Below are positions 49,070-57,539 of a DNA stretch of 64,000 bases, piece by piece. The DNA is taken from the NCBI RefSeq assembly GCF_000261365.1, contig NZ_AJVC01000004.1, positions 868,001 through 932,000 of the forward strand, written 5' to 3'. Both the position numbers and the translations under genes were made by a program. The first letter of the stretch is position 1. Each line of letters begins with the position of its first letter. Under the pieces are notes generated by a model. It was not told the DNA's origin, ran no database searches, and was given only the letters and a program-made list of their open reading frames with translations. The stretch comes from Herbaspirillum sp. GW103 (GTDB lineage: Bacteria > Pseudomonadota > Gammaproteobacteria > Burkholderiales > Burkholderiaceae_D).

Positions 49070-49419
49070 TGCTGTTGGGTTTCTTGTCAAAAGCCGCCGC
49101 AGACGGCGGGTTCGATGTGAATAAATTGGCAACGCACCAGCAAATTGCAGTTCATCCAGCCAGCGTGCAGAGTGAAGGAAAATACCGGGCGGCGACCAGA
49201 AGAAACGCCGTAGAATTCATACGTGTAGCACCACAACAGCAGAGTTATTCACCACCGCAGAGTACCCTCAGCCCCTGTTGCGATGCCATTCGCCATCCCC
49301 GTCCTGGCCGGGAATCCCCCGTGGCAGCGGTGCTGCGGTGCGACGCAACGCGGCGCTTGGCATCCAATGCCGGCAGCATTCCCTTACATCTGGCAAGTTT
49401 TTTGCTTTGCTAATTCGTT
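49070..49419. other. divergent gap between the antiporter gene and kdsD
   Basis: 350 bp with a small hairpin (CCGCCG/CGGCGG, 49094-49109) near the antiporter start and the kdsD promoter at the right end. I see no gene or repeat in between. Confidence 0.4.
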
Positions 49420-49425
49420 TATACT
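49420..49425 (+). promoter_or_regulatory. -10 element TATACT directly before kdsD
   Basis: TATACT ends seven bases before the A of the kdsD ATG (49432), so transcription would start at or next to the start codon. The -35 at 17-bp spacing is GTTTTT (49397-49402), poor. No Shine-Dalgarno sequence is present between the two. Confidence 0.5.
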
Positions 49426-49431
49426 TCGGTT

Positions 49432-50460
49432 ATGAGTGTAACCGATGACAAAACCACGCCTGCATCTTTTTCGGCCGGGGCTGCCCGTCGCGCCATCGAC
49501 CTGGCACGCCAGACCCTGCAGATCGAAGCCGATGCCATCCTGGCACTGAAAGACCGCCTGCGCGACGACAGCGCCGAGCCATTGGCGCGGGCCGTGCAGG
49601 CCGTGCTGCAATGCGAAGGCCGCGCCGTCGTCTCGGGGATCGGCAAATCCGGCCACATCGGCCGCAAGATGGCCGCCACGCTGGCCTCTACCGGTACCCC
49701 CGCGCTCTTCATGCACCCGGCCGAGGCCGCGCATGGTGACCTGGGCATGGTGACGGCCCGTGATGTCTTCATCGCCATTTCCAATTCCGGCGAAACGGCC
49801 GAGCTGCTGGCCATCGTTCCCATCATCAAGCGCATGGGCACGGTGATCATCGCCATGACCGGCAACGACGACTCCTCCCTGGCCAGGCTGGCCGCCGTGC
49901 ACCTCAACGTCGGCGTGGCCAAGGAAGCCTGTACCCTCAACCTGGCCCCGACGGCCAGCACCACGGCTACCCTGGCCATGGGCGATGCGCTGGCGGTGTC
50001 GCTGCTGGACGCACGCGGTTTCGTCGAGGAGGATTTTGCCCGCTCCCACCCCGGTGGTGCACTGGGCCGGCGCCTGCTGACCCACGTGCGCGACGTCATG
50101 CGCAGCGGCGAAGCGATTCCCGCCGTGCGTCCGGATGTGTCGCTCTCGGCCGCGCTGATGGAAATCACGCGCAAGGGCATGGCCATGACCGCCGTGGTCG
50201 ATGAGCAATTCCGGCCTATCGGCGTGTTCACCGATGGCGACCTGCGCCGTCTGCTGGAGCGCGGTACGGACTTCACCAGGTTCCGTATCGCCGATGTCAT
50301 GCACGCCCATCCGCAGACCGTCCAGCAGGACCAACTGGCGGTGGACGCGGTGCAGCTCATGGAACAGTTCCGCATCAACCAGCTGCTGGTCACCGATGCG
50401 GACGGCGTGCTCACGGGCGCGCTGCACATCCACGACCTGACTCGCGCCAAGGTGATCTGA
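49432..50460 (+). CDS. kdsD: arabinose-5-phosphate isomerase
   Basis: 342 residues. The SIS domain (about 40-180) with SGIGKSGHIGRKMAATLASTG binds the sugar phosphate; two CBS domains follow (about 215-335). It converts ribulose 5-phosphate to arabinose 5-phosphate, the first step toward Kdo of the LPS inner core. It is the first gene of the kdsD-kdsC-lptCAB cluster. There is no ribosome binding site and a -10 element lies so close that the mRNA may be leaderless. TGATG overlaps the next gene. Confidence 0.95.
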   Translation: MSVTDDKTTPASFSAGAARRAIDLARQTLQIEADAILALKDRLRDDSAEPLARAVQAVLQCEGRAVVSGIGKSGHIGRKMAATLASTGTPALFMHPAEAAHGDLGMVTARDVFIAISNSGETAELLAIVPIIKRMGTVIIAMTGNDDSSLARLAAVHLNVGVAKEACTLNLAPTASTTATLAMGDALAVSLLDARGFVEEDFARSHPGGALGRRLLTHVRDVMRSGEAIPAVRPDVSLSAALMEITRKGMAMTAVVDEQFRPIGVFTDGDLRRLLERGTDFTRFRIADVMHAHPQTVQQDQLAVDAVQLMEQFRINQLLVTDADGVLTGALHIHDLTRAKVI

Positions 50461-51014
50461 TGAACGCGCCAGCCTTCGCCAGCACCCTGCCCGCTGCAGC
50501 ACTCGCCAAGGCGGCCGCGATCCGCCTGATGATCTTCGACGTCGACGGGGTACTGACCGATGCCGGTCTGTACTACGGCGACGAGGGGGAAGTCTTCAAG
50601 CGCTTCAACGCCCTCGACGGCCACGGCATCAAGATGATGCAGCAGTACGGTACTGCCGCCGCCATCATCACCGCGCGCCAGTCTCCCTACGTGTTGCGCC
50701 GCGCGCGCGACCTGGGCATTGCCCATGTGTTCCAGGGCATCCATGACAAGCGCCAGGCCTTCGAACAATTGCTGCAGCAAGTACAGCTCACCCCGCAGGA
50801 GTGCGGCTACCTGGGTGACGACATCATCGACCTGCCGGTGCTGACCCGCGTGGGTTTCAAGGCCTGCGTGGCCAACGGTCATCGTGAGGTGAAATCGCGC
50901 AGCGACTATGTCACGCAGGCCGCCGGCGGCCATGGCGCGGTGCGCGAGATCTGCGACCTGGTGCTGGCCGCACAAGGCAACTACGAGGCGGCGCTGGCGC
51001 CGTACCTGACATGA
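50460..51014 (+). CDS. kdsC: 3-deoxy-D-manno-octulosonate-8-phosphate phosphatase
   Basis: 184 residues, HAD superfamily C0 type without a cap domain, acting as a tetramer. The catalytic DxD is Asp27/Asp29 in MIFDVDGVLTDAGLYYGDEG; Lys in HDKRQAF and GDDIIDLPV complete the active site. It removes phosphate from Kdo-8-phosphate. The start overlaps the kdsD stop and its end overlaps the lptC start (ATGA), so translation is coupled. Confidence 0.96.
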   Translation: MNAPAFASTLPAAALAKAAAIRLMIFDVDGVLTDAGLYYGDEGEVFKRFNALDGHGIKMMQQYGTAAAIITARQSPYVLRRARDLGIAHVFQGIHDKRQAFEQLLQQVQLTPQECGYLGDDIIDLPVLTRVGFKACVANGHREVKSRSDYVTQAAGGHGAVREICDLVLAAQGNYEAALAPYLT

Positions 51015-51619
51015 GCGGGCGCAGCGGCGAACGCCAGGCCGAACGCATCCGCCTGGCGGTGATCCTGGTGATCCTGATCGCGGCGGCCCTGGGCAGCTTC
51101 TGGGTCATGCAGGTCATGCGCGCCTCCGGCGACCAGCAGCCGGCGCAGCGTCCGCGCGGCAAACCCGACTACTATCTGGAAAACTTCAGCTACGTGAAGA
51201 TGGGTCCGACCGGCCTGCCGCGCTATGACGTTTCCGGCGTCAAGATGGTGCACTTCCCCAGCGATGACTCCTTCGAGATCACCAAGCCGGTGGTGCACAA
51301 CCTGGACCAGAATCAGGCGCCCATGCAGCTCTATTCGGATACCGCACGGGTCACCGACGACCAGACCCAGATCCACATGTACGGCAATGCCAATGCAATC
51401 CGCGCGCCCTACAAGGGCCGCGAAGAAATGCACCTGGTCTCGCAATACCTGCTGCTGTTACCCGATGATGAAATCGTCAAGACCGACAAGCCGGTCGCCA
51501 TGACCATGGGGACCACGCGCCTCAATGGGGTGGGCATGGTGGCCAACAATGCGACGCAGGTGGTGCAGCTGCTCGGCAATGTACGCGGCTATTACGAGCC
51601 CGCACCGAAGAAACGCTAA
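51011..51619 (+). CDS. lptC: LPS export ABC transporter periplasmic protein LptC
   Basis: 202 residues with one N-terminal membrane helix (about 14-36) and a periplasmic beta-jellyroll. DYYLENFSYVKMGPTGLPRY and the later QIHMYGNANAIRAPY fit the family. It connects LptB2FG in the inner membrane to LptA. The ATGA overlap with kdsC couples translation. Confidence 0.92.
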   Translation: MSGRSGERQAERIRLAVILVILIAAALGSFWVMQVMRASGDQQPAQRPRGKPDYYLENFSYVKMGPTGLPRYDVSGVKMVHFPSDDSFEITKPVVHNLDQNQAPMQLYSDTARVTDDQTQIHMYGNANAIRAPYKGREEMHLVSQYLLLLPDDEIVKTDKPVAMTMGTTRLNGVGMVANNATQVVQLLGNVRGYYEPAPKKR

Positions 51620-51670
51620 GCCGGTTCAGTCCCGGACAAGAACGCCAAGAATCGAACAGACAGGAAACCA

Positions 51671-52279
51671 ATGAAACGCTCACTCTTACTGCCGATGCTG
51701 ATGCTGGCTGCCGTGTGCGGTGTGGCCAACGCCGAGAAGGCGGACTCCACCAAGCCCACCAACATCGAGGCAGACCAGATGGTCTATGACGACGTGCGCC
51801 AGGTGAAAACCTTCACCGGCAACGTCGTGATGACACGTGGCACCCTGATCATCAAGGCCGGCCGCGTGGTATTGACGACCGATCAGTACGGTTATGAAAA
51901 TGCGGTGCTGTATGCCGCGCCTGGTGCGCTGGCAACCTTCCGCCAGAAGCGTGACGGCGGCCCCAATCTGTGGATCGAAGGCCAGGCCGAGCGCATCGAG
52001 TATTCGGAGCAGACGGAAGTGTCCAAGCTGTTCCAGCGCGCCCACATCCAGCGCATGGACGGCGACCGCATCACCGATGAAGTCAACGGCGAATTCATTT
52101 CCTATGACAGCCGCGCCGAATTCTATTCGGTCAACAACACTGCCAGCGGCCAGAGCAAGCCGGGTGCGGGCCGCATCACGGCCGTGATCCAGCCCAAGAA
52201 CCCGCCGCCGGCCACGGACGCCCAGCCCGCAGCACCGGCCCAGCCGGCAGCGCGTCGTCAGAACGGAAAGGACCAGTAA
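51671..52279 (+). CDS. lptA: LPS transport periplasmic protein LptA
   Basis: 202 residues with signal peptide ending VANA (about residue 21). The OstA-type beta-jellyroll shows [12 protein letters not shown] and [20 protein letters not shown]. Head-to-tail copies form the LPS bridge across the periplasm. AGGAAA precedes the ATG. The C-terminal 30 residues are Pro/Ala-rich and probably disordered. Confidence 0.94.
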   Translation: MKRSLLLPMLMLAAVCGVANAEKADSTKPTNIEADQMVYDDVRQVKTFTGNVVMTRGTLIIKAGRVVLTTDQYGYENAVLYAAPGALATFRQKRDGGPNLWIEGQAERIEYSEQTEVSKLFQRAHIQRMDGDRITDEVNGEFISYDSRAEFYSVNNTASGQSKPGAGRITAVIQPKNPPPATDAQPAAPAQPAARRQNGKDQ

Positions 52280-52281
52280 GG

Positions 52282-53025
52282 ATGGTAGCCAGTTCGCTGG
52301 TCGTTCGCGGCCTGAAGAAAAGTTACGGCGCGCGCCAGGTGGTGCGCGATGTCTCGATGGAAGTGCGCAGCGGCGAAGTGGTCGGCCTGCTCGGCCCCAA
52401 TGGCGCCGGCAAGACCACCTCGTTCTACATGATCGTGGGGCTGGTACCCTCCGATGGCGGCGAGATCGACCTGGATGGCGCGCCCATTTCGCGCATGCCC
52501 ATTCACAAGCGCGCCACCATGGGCCTGTCCTACCTGCCGCAGGAAGCCTCGGTGTTTCGCAAGCTGACGGTGGAAGACAACATCCGCGCCGTGCTGGAGC
52601 TGCGCCAGGAAGACGGCAAGCCGCTCTCGCGCGATGAAATCGAGGGCCGCCTCAACAACCTGCTGCACGAACTGCAGATCGAAAAGCTGCGCGAAAGCCA
52701 GGCCCTGTCACTGTCGGGCGGTGAGCGCCGACGCGTCGAGATCGCTCGCGCGCTGGCCACCGATCCGCGCTTCGTGCTGCTCGATGAACCGTTTGCCGGT
52801 ATCGACCCGATTGCGGTGATCGAGATCCAGCGTATCGTGCGCTTCCTCAAGGAGCGCGGCATCGGCGTGCTCATCACCGACCACAACGTGCGCGAGACGC
52901 TGGGCATCTGCGATCGCGCCTACATCATCAACCAGGGCACGGTGCTGGCCAGCGGCAATCCGGAAGAGATCATTGCCAACGAGTCGGTACGCCGCGTCTA
53001 TCTGGGCGAGCACTTCCGCATGTAA
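52282..53025 (+). CDS. lptB: LPS export ABC transporter ATP-binding protein LptB
   Basis: 247 residues. Walker A GPNGAGKT (38-45), signature LSGGE (144-148), Walker B FVLLDEP (164-170), and the H-loop in ITDHNVRET, all intact. The homodimer powers LPS extraction from the inner membrane. It starts two bases after the lptA stop. Confidence 0.96.
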   Translation: MVASSLVVRGLKKSYGARQVVRDVSMEVRSGEVVGLLGPNGAGKTTSFYMIVGLVPSDGGEIDLDGAPISRMPIHKRATMGLSYLPQEASVFRKLTVEDNIRAVLELRQEDGKPLSRDEIEGRLNNLLHELQIEKLRESQALSLSGGERRRVEIARALATDPRFVLLDEPFAGIDPIAVIEIQRIVRFLKERGIGVLITDHNVRETLGICDRAYIINQGTVLASGNPEEIIANESVRRVYLGEHFRM

Positions 53026-53124
53026 GCAGCACAGTCGCCCTACGTATCGAGCATCACCGACACCCAGGCATCACGCAACGACAGGCACAGCAACCCGCGG
53101 GCCACGCCGCTTTCAGAAAGACAG

Positions 53125-54615
53125 ATGAAACAGTCGCTCCAGTTACGTACCTCGCAGCACCTCGCATTGACGCCGCAACTGCAGCAGTCGATCAGGCTGC
53201 TGCAACTGTCGACGCTGGAACTGCACCAGGAACTGGAACAGATCCTCTCCGACAATCCCCTGCTGGAGCGTCTCGATGACGCTCTCGACAATTCGGTGCG
53301 TCTGCTGGCCGACGGTGCCGTCTCCAGTTCGCCTTCCAGTGGCGTGGCCGACACCCCTCATGAAAACAGCGGCGAAGCGACGCCCGCTGCCAGCGATGGC
53401 GATTCCAGCTTCGAGTACCAGGACAACAATCCGGACACCGGTGTCACCGGTGATGCCGACTGGAGCTTCGATGACGTCGCCCGCAGCGGCAAGTCACCCG
53501 ATGACGACGATGCCCGCCCGCAGCTGGAAGCCCATGAACTGACCCTGCGCGAACACCTGCTGGAACAGATCCGCGTGACTGCGCGCACCCTGCGCGATCG
53601 TGCGCTGCTGGAACTGCTCACCGATGCGCTCGACGAGAGCGGCTATCTGGAAGAACCGCTGGAAGACATCCTCGCGCGCCTGCCTGAAGAGCTGGGTATC
53701 GACATGGAAGAGCTGTCGATTTCGCTCAAGCTGCTGCAGAGCCTGGACCCGGCCGGCGTGGGCGCGCGCAGTGCCGGCGAATGCCTGGCCTTGCAGATCC
53801 GCCGCCTGCCCAAGATCCCCTTTGTCACGCGCAAGCTGGCGCTGAGGATCGTTGAGGATTACCTGCCGCTGTTCGCCCAGCGCGACTTCAACAAGATCAA
53901 GAAGGCTCTCGATTGTGATGACGAAGACCTGCGTGAAGCCCAGGCCGTGATCCGCCAGTGCCGTCCGCATCCGGGTGCCGAATTCGCGCGTGACGCCTCG
54001 GACTACGTGGTGCCGGACGTGATTGTCAAGCAGACAAAGAACGGCTGGCAGGTCATGCTCAACCATGAGGTCATGCCCAAGCTGCGCGTCAATGCGATGT
54101 ACGCCAGTGCCTTGAAGCAGGCCAAGGGCGAAGGTTCGCTGTCCTCGCAGTTGCAGGAAGCCAAGTGGCTCATCAAGAACATGCGGCAACGTTTCGATAC
54201 GATTTTGCGCGTCGCGCAGGCTATTGTGGAACGTCAAAGAAACTTCTTTTCCCATGGTGCAGTGGCCATGCGCCCCCTTGTGCTGCGTGAAATTGCTGAT
54301 ACACTGGGTCTACACGAGAGCACCATCTCTCGCGTGACGACTCAGAAATACATGCTCACTCCGCATGGAATGTTTGAGTTGAAATACTTCTTCGGTAGCC
54401 ACGTCGCGACTGAAACCGGAGGCGAAGCTTCCTCCACCGCGATACGGGCGCTGATCAAACAGTTGATAGGAGCCGAAAACCCGCAGACCCCATTATCCGA
54501 TAGCAAGATTGCGGATATGCTGGCAGAACAAGGCATGGTGGTCGCGCGACGCACAGTCGCCAAATACCGCGAAGTGTTGAAGATTCCGCCAGTCAATCTC
54601 CGCAAGTCCCTCTGA
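53125..54615 (+). CDS. rpoN: RNA polymerase sigma-54 factor
   Basis: 496 residues. The Gln/Leu-rich region I ([20 protein letters not shown]) binds activators, an acidic region II follows (about 65-130), then the core-binding domain, the helix-turn-helix [15 protein letters not shown], and the RpoN box [10 protein letters not shown] (474-483). It directs activator-dependent transcription from -24/-12 promoters (nitrogen control and others). Its place after lptB and before hpf is the classic proteobacterial order. Confidence 0.97.
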   Translation: MKQSLQLRTSQHLALTPQLQQSIRLLQLSTLELHQELEQILSDNPLLERLDDALDNSVRLLADGAVSSSPSSGVADTPHENSGEATPAASDGDSSFEYQDNNPDTGVTGDADWSFDDVARSGKSPDDDDARPQLEAHELTLREHLLEQIRVTARTLRDRALLELLTDALDESGYLEEPLEDILARLPEELGIDMEELSISLKLLQSLDPAGVGARSAGECLALQIRRLPKIPFVTRKLALRIVEDYLPLFAQRDFNKIKKALDCDDEDLREAQAVIRQCRPHPGAEFARDASDYVVPDVIVKQTKNGWQVMLNHEVMPKLRVNAMYASALKQAKGEGSLSSQLQEAKWLIKNMRQRFDTILRVAQAIVERQRNFFSHGAVAMRPLVLREIADTLGLHESTISRVTTQKYMLTPHGMFELKYFFGSHVATETGGEASSTAIRALIKQLIGAENPQTPLSDSKIADMLAEQGMVVARRTVAKYREVLKIPPVNLRKSL

Positions 54616-54632
54616 GTTTTTCCTCAGTTTTT
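54612..54632 (+). terminator. weak intrinsic terminator overlapping the rpoN stop
   Basis: CTGAG and CTCAG pair around a 6-nt loop and are followed by five T. The stem begins inside the rpoN stop codon. With only five base pairs, read-through into hpf is likely. Confidence 0.5.
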
Positions 54633-54768
54633 CTGCAGTACCGTTGCTGTGTTCAGGCAAGCATCCTGACTGATGCCCACGCCATCCGACACGAAGACCG
54701 TGCCCGTGGTACAGCTGCAGCAGGATCGATTGCACGAACCTCCAGTGACTTCACGATAGGAGTCTTGT

Positions 54769-55131
54769 ATGAATCTGACCATCAGTGGACACCACCTCGA
54801 ACTGACCCCCGCCATCCGGGAATACGTGCAAAGCAAGCTCTCGCGTATCAAGCGCCATTTCGACAACGTGATCGACGTCAGCGTGATCCTGAGCGTAGAT
54901 AAACTCACAGAAAAGGAAAAGCGCCAAAAAGCGGAAATCAACGTCCACATCAAGGGGAAGGATCTACATGCGGAAAGCATCGCACACGACCTCTACGCTG
55001 CCATTGACACCCTGATCGACAAGCTCGATCGCCAGGTCATCAAGCACAAGGACAAGTTGCAGGAGCATCACTCCATTGCCAAGCGCCTGCCGGACGACAC
55101 GCCCGAGGATGCGGTAGCCGGAGCGGCATAA
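54769..55131 (+). CDS. hpf: ribosome hibernation promoting factor (short HPF/RaiA type)
   Basis: 120 residues. The beta-alpha-beta-beta-beta-alpha fold is shown by [20 protein letters not shown], then [19 protein letters not shown] and [23 protein letters not shown] broken up along the chain. It binds the 30S decoding region and promotes inactive 100S ribosome dimers in stationary phase. AGGAG lies upstream at normal spacing. It lacks the long C-terminal domain, hence the short form. Confidence 0.94.
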   Translation: MNLTISGHHLELTPAIREYVQSKLSRIKRHFDNVIDVSVILSVDKLTEKEKRQKAEINVHIKGKDLHAESIAHDLYAAIDTLIDKLDRQVIKHKDKLQEHHSIAKRLPDDTPEDAVAGAA

Positions 55132-55206
55132 GCCAGGACACCAACGGCAAGCCACCTCGCAGCCTGCAGGGCTGCTGAGAAAGCCAGCCGGATTTCACGA
55201 GGAAGG

Positions 55207-55227
55207 GGCGCGCAAGCGCCCTTTTTC
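55207..55227 (+). terminator. intrinsic terminator of hpf
   Basis: GGGCGC and GCGCCC pair around a GCAA tetraloop and are followed by five T. The rest of the 374-bp gap 55132-55505 holds no gene I can support; a TATAAT at 55469-55474 near its right end is the likely -10 of the glutaredoxin gene, with a poor -35. Confidence 0.88.
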
Positions 55228-55505
55228 ATTGGGGCCACAGCATCGGCGATGCCTGTGAAAAACATATAAATCATTACGCCGGGCAACTTCCCGGCAAAAC
55301 CGCAGTGAACATTGTTCATCGCTCTGCTTGAATGTCTTGCGCAGCACCCTCATCTGCTGCCCAGAAGAAACTGCATACGATATAAATCATTTCCCTGATG
55401 CAATTTCCCGCCGGCTCAGACGGACGAATGGCGTGCTGCCGATTTCAACGCGCCTGCCGGCTTTTCCCTATAATGTCGGGCAATCCCATTTTTAAAGGCA
55501 CAGCC

Positions 55506-55817
55506 ATGAGCGACGTCCAATCCTGGATCAAAGAAACCGTGACCCAAAACCCTGTGGTGCTGTTCATGAAGGGCACCGCGCAGTTCCCGCAATGCGGCTT
55601 TTCCGGCAAGGCCATCCAGCTGCTCAAGGCCAGCGGCGCCGAGAACATCGTCACTGTCAACGTGCTGGAAAGCCCCGACGTGCGCCAGGGCATCAAGGAA
55701 TACTCGAACTGGCCGACCATTCCCCAGCTGTACGTGAAGGGCGAATTCGTCGGTGGCTCCGACATCATGAGCGAGATGTACGCCTCGGGCGAGCTGCAGA
55801 CCCTGATCAAGGGCTGA
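55506..55817 (+). CDS. grxD: monothiol glutaredoxin, Grx4/GrxD family
   Basis: 103 residues with the CGFS active site (Cys30 in [10 protein letters not shown]), and the later [20 protein letters not shown] typical of the family. It binds a [2Fe-2S] cluster as a dimer with glutathione and acts in iron-sulfur cluster delivery. AAAGG precedes ATG 55506; an earlier in-frame ATG is in the promoter region. ubiX follows after 25 bp. Confidence 0.95.
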   Translation: MSDVQSWIKETVTQNPVVLFMKGTAQFPQCGFSGKAIQLLKASGAENIVTVNVLESPDVRQGIKEYSNWPTIPQLYVKGEFVGGSDIMSEMYASGELQTLIKG

Positions 55818-55842
55818 GTCTGCCCTGCCCCGTAGAGCGCGC

Positions 55843-56445
55843 ATGAGTGCTTCTTCCAGTCAGCCCCGCCAGCGCCTGATCGTTGCGATCACCGGGGCCA
55901 CCGGGGCCATCTATGGTGTCCGGCTGCTGGAACACCTGCGCAAGCATGGTCAGGTGGAGACGCATCTGATGGTCTCCGAAGCCGGCGTGCTCAATCTGCA
56001 CCAGGAACTGGACATGCGGCGCAAGGATGTGGAAGCGCTGGCCGATGTGGTGCACAACGTGCGCGATGTCGGCGCGTGCATCGCCAGTGGCTCGTTCGCC
56101 TCTGCCGGCATGGTGGTGGCGCCCTGTTCGATGAAGACCCTGGCCGCCGTGGCGCATGGCCTCTCCGACAATCTCATCACCCGTGCAGCCGATGTGGTGC
56201 TCAAGGAACGCCGCCGACTGGTGCTGATGGTGCGCGAGACCCCGTTCAATCTGGCCCATCTGCGCAACATGACCTCAGTCACGGAAATGGGCGGCGTGAT
56301 CTTCCCGCCCCTGCCGGGCTTCTACCAGCGCCCTGCGTCCATGGAAGAAATGGTGGATCACACGCTGGGGCGCGTGCTGGACATGTTCGGGATTGCCATG
56401 CAGTTGACGCCGGAGTGGCAGGGCATGAAGGGTAATCCGGGCTGA
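55843..56445 (+). CDS. ubiX: flavin prenyltransferase
   Basis: 200 residues. GATGAIYG near 18-25 binds FMN, the family motif RETPFNLAHLRNM binds the prenyl phosphate, and PPLPGFYQRP follows. It makes prenyl-FMN, the cofactor of UbiD-type decarboxylases, needed for ubiquinone synthesis. No ubiD is in the window. It lies 25 bp after grxD and is probably co-transcribed with it. Confidence 0.94.
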   Translation: MSASSSQPRQRLIVAITGATGAIYGVRLLEHLRKHGQVETHLMVSEAGVLNLHQELDMRRKDVEALADVVHNVRDVGACIASGSFASAGMVVAPCSMKTLAAVAHGLSDNLITRAADVVLKERRRLVLMVRETPFNLAHLRNMTSVTEMGGVIFPPLPGFYQRPASMEEMVDHTLGRVLDMFGIAMQLTPEWQGMKGNPG

Positions 56446-56556
56446 CGTTCTTCGTGTCCCGCAACATCTCTTCCGACGCCGGATTGCAAATATCTCAGAT
56501 TGGCGTGGGTCCTGCGCTGATCATCGGCTAGAGGATCAAGCCTTTCAGCGCTTCAG

Positions 56557-56592
56557 AAAAATGGCCGCAGCTCATCACTGCGGCCATTTCTT
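56557..56592. terminator. bidirectional terminator between ubiX and the SDR gene
   Basis: A perfect 12-bp stem AAATGGCCGCAG/CTGCGGCCATTT with a 7-nt loop. T-rich sequence follows on both strands, suiting the convergent genes. Confidence 0.88.
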
Positions 56593-56615
56593 CATTTCGG
56601 AACAAACAAGCGCCA

Positions 56616-57374
56616 TCAACCCCGCCCGATATAGGGCATCTTGGTCGCCATCACGGTCATGAACTGCACATTGGCCTCCAGCGGCAGGCTGTCCATGTAG
56701 AGGATGGCCCGGGCCACGTGTTCGGCATCCATGGTCGGCTCGACCTTGGTGGAGCCGTCGGCCTGCAGCGTTCCCTTCTTCATCAGGGTGGTCATGTCGG
56801 TGGAGGCATTGCCGATATCGATCTGGCCGCAGGCGATGTCATAGGCGCGGCCATCCAGCGAGGTGGCCTTGGTCAGACCCGTGATGGCGTGCTTGGTCGC
56901 GGTATAGGATGCCGAGAACGGACGCGGCGCATGCGCCGAAATCGAACCGTTGTTGATGATGCGGCCACCGCGCGGCGACTGCTCCTTCATGATGCGGAAG
57001 GCTTCCTGGGTGCAGAGGAAAACCCCGGTCAGGTTGATGTCCACCGCCGCCTTCCACTGCTCCACGCTCAGTTCTTCCAGCGACACCGGCGGGGCGAAGA
57101 TGCCGGCATTGTTGAACAGCATGTCCAGCCGCCCGAAGCGTTCGCGCGTCCTGGCGAAGAGCTGCTTCACCGACGCCGGATCAGTCACGTCGGCCGCCAC
57201 CACCAGCGCATGGGCAGCGTGTTCAGCGGCCAGCCTGACCGTCTCTTCCAGCACCTCCTGGCGACGTCCGGCCAGCGTCACGCCATAGCCTTCGCGCAGC
57301 AGCGCCAGGGTGATCTGCCGGCCGATGCCGGAACCTGCGCCGGTCACCAGCGCAATACGTTTGGGTGCAGCCAT
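56616..57374 (-). CDS. short-chain dehydrogenase/reductase
   Basis: 252 residues of the classical SDR type. Cofactor motif TGAGSGIG near 11-18, NNAG in LFNNAGIF, catalytic Ser in [10 protein letters not shown] and YTATK with both Tyr and Lys. An Arg-Arg pair in [11 protein letters not shown] suggests NADP preference. Substrate unknown. It is a monocistronic gene between two terminators. In contrast to the SDR at 21835 its active site is complete. Confidence 0.9.
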   Translation of the reverse strand: MAAPKRIALVTGAGSGIGRQITLALLREGYGVTLAGRRQEVLEETVRLAAEHAAHALVVAADVTDPASVKQLFARTRERFGRLDMLFNNAGIFAPPVSLEELSVEQWKAAVDINLTGVFLCTQEAFRIMKEQSPRGGRIINNGSISAHAPRPFSASYTATKHAITGLTKATSLDGRAYDIACGQIDIGNASTDMTTLMKKGTLQADGSTKVEPTMDAEHVARAILYMDSLPLEANVQFMTVMATKMPYIGRG

Positions 57375-57424
57375 CGTGTGTACTCCTCACTCACGGTATG
57401 TCATGGACGATGCGCATCACGGCG

Positions 57425-57459
57425 CAATAAAAAACCGCCCGTGATGCACGGGCGGTTTT
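57425..57459 (-). terminator. intrinsic terminator after the E1 dehydrogenase gene
   Basis: AAAACCGCCCGTG and CACGGGCGGTTTT are perfect complements (13 bp) around the loop ATG, continued on the minus strand by more T. It lies about 80 bp past the E1 stop. Confidence 0.92.
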
Positions 57460-57539
57460 CACTATAGCAAACACGGGGTCGCGCCAGATGAGAGATTTTC
57501 AATCCGGCGGCCCGGCATTCATCTGTTGCCTCTCACGCT

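Noticed and set aside
54673-54759. 28-codon frame between rpoN and hpf
   Set aside because: No ribosome binding site, no recognisable sequence, and a frame of this length is expected by chance.
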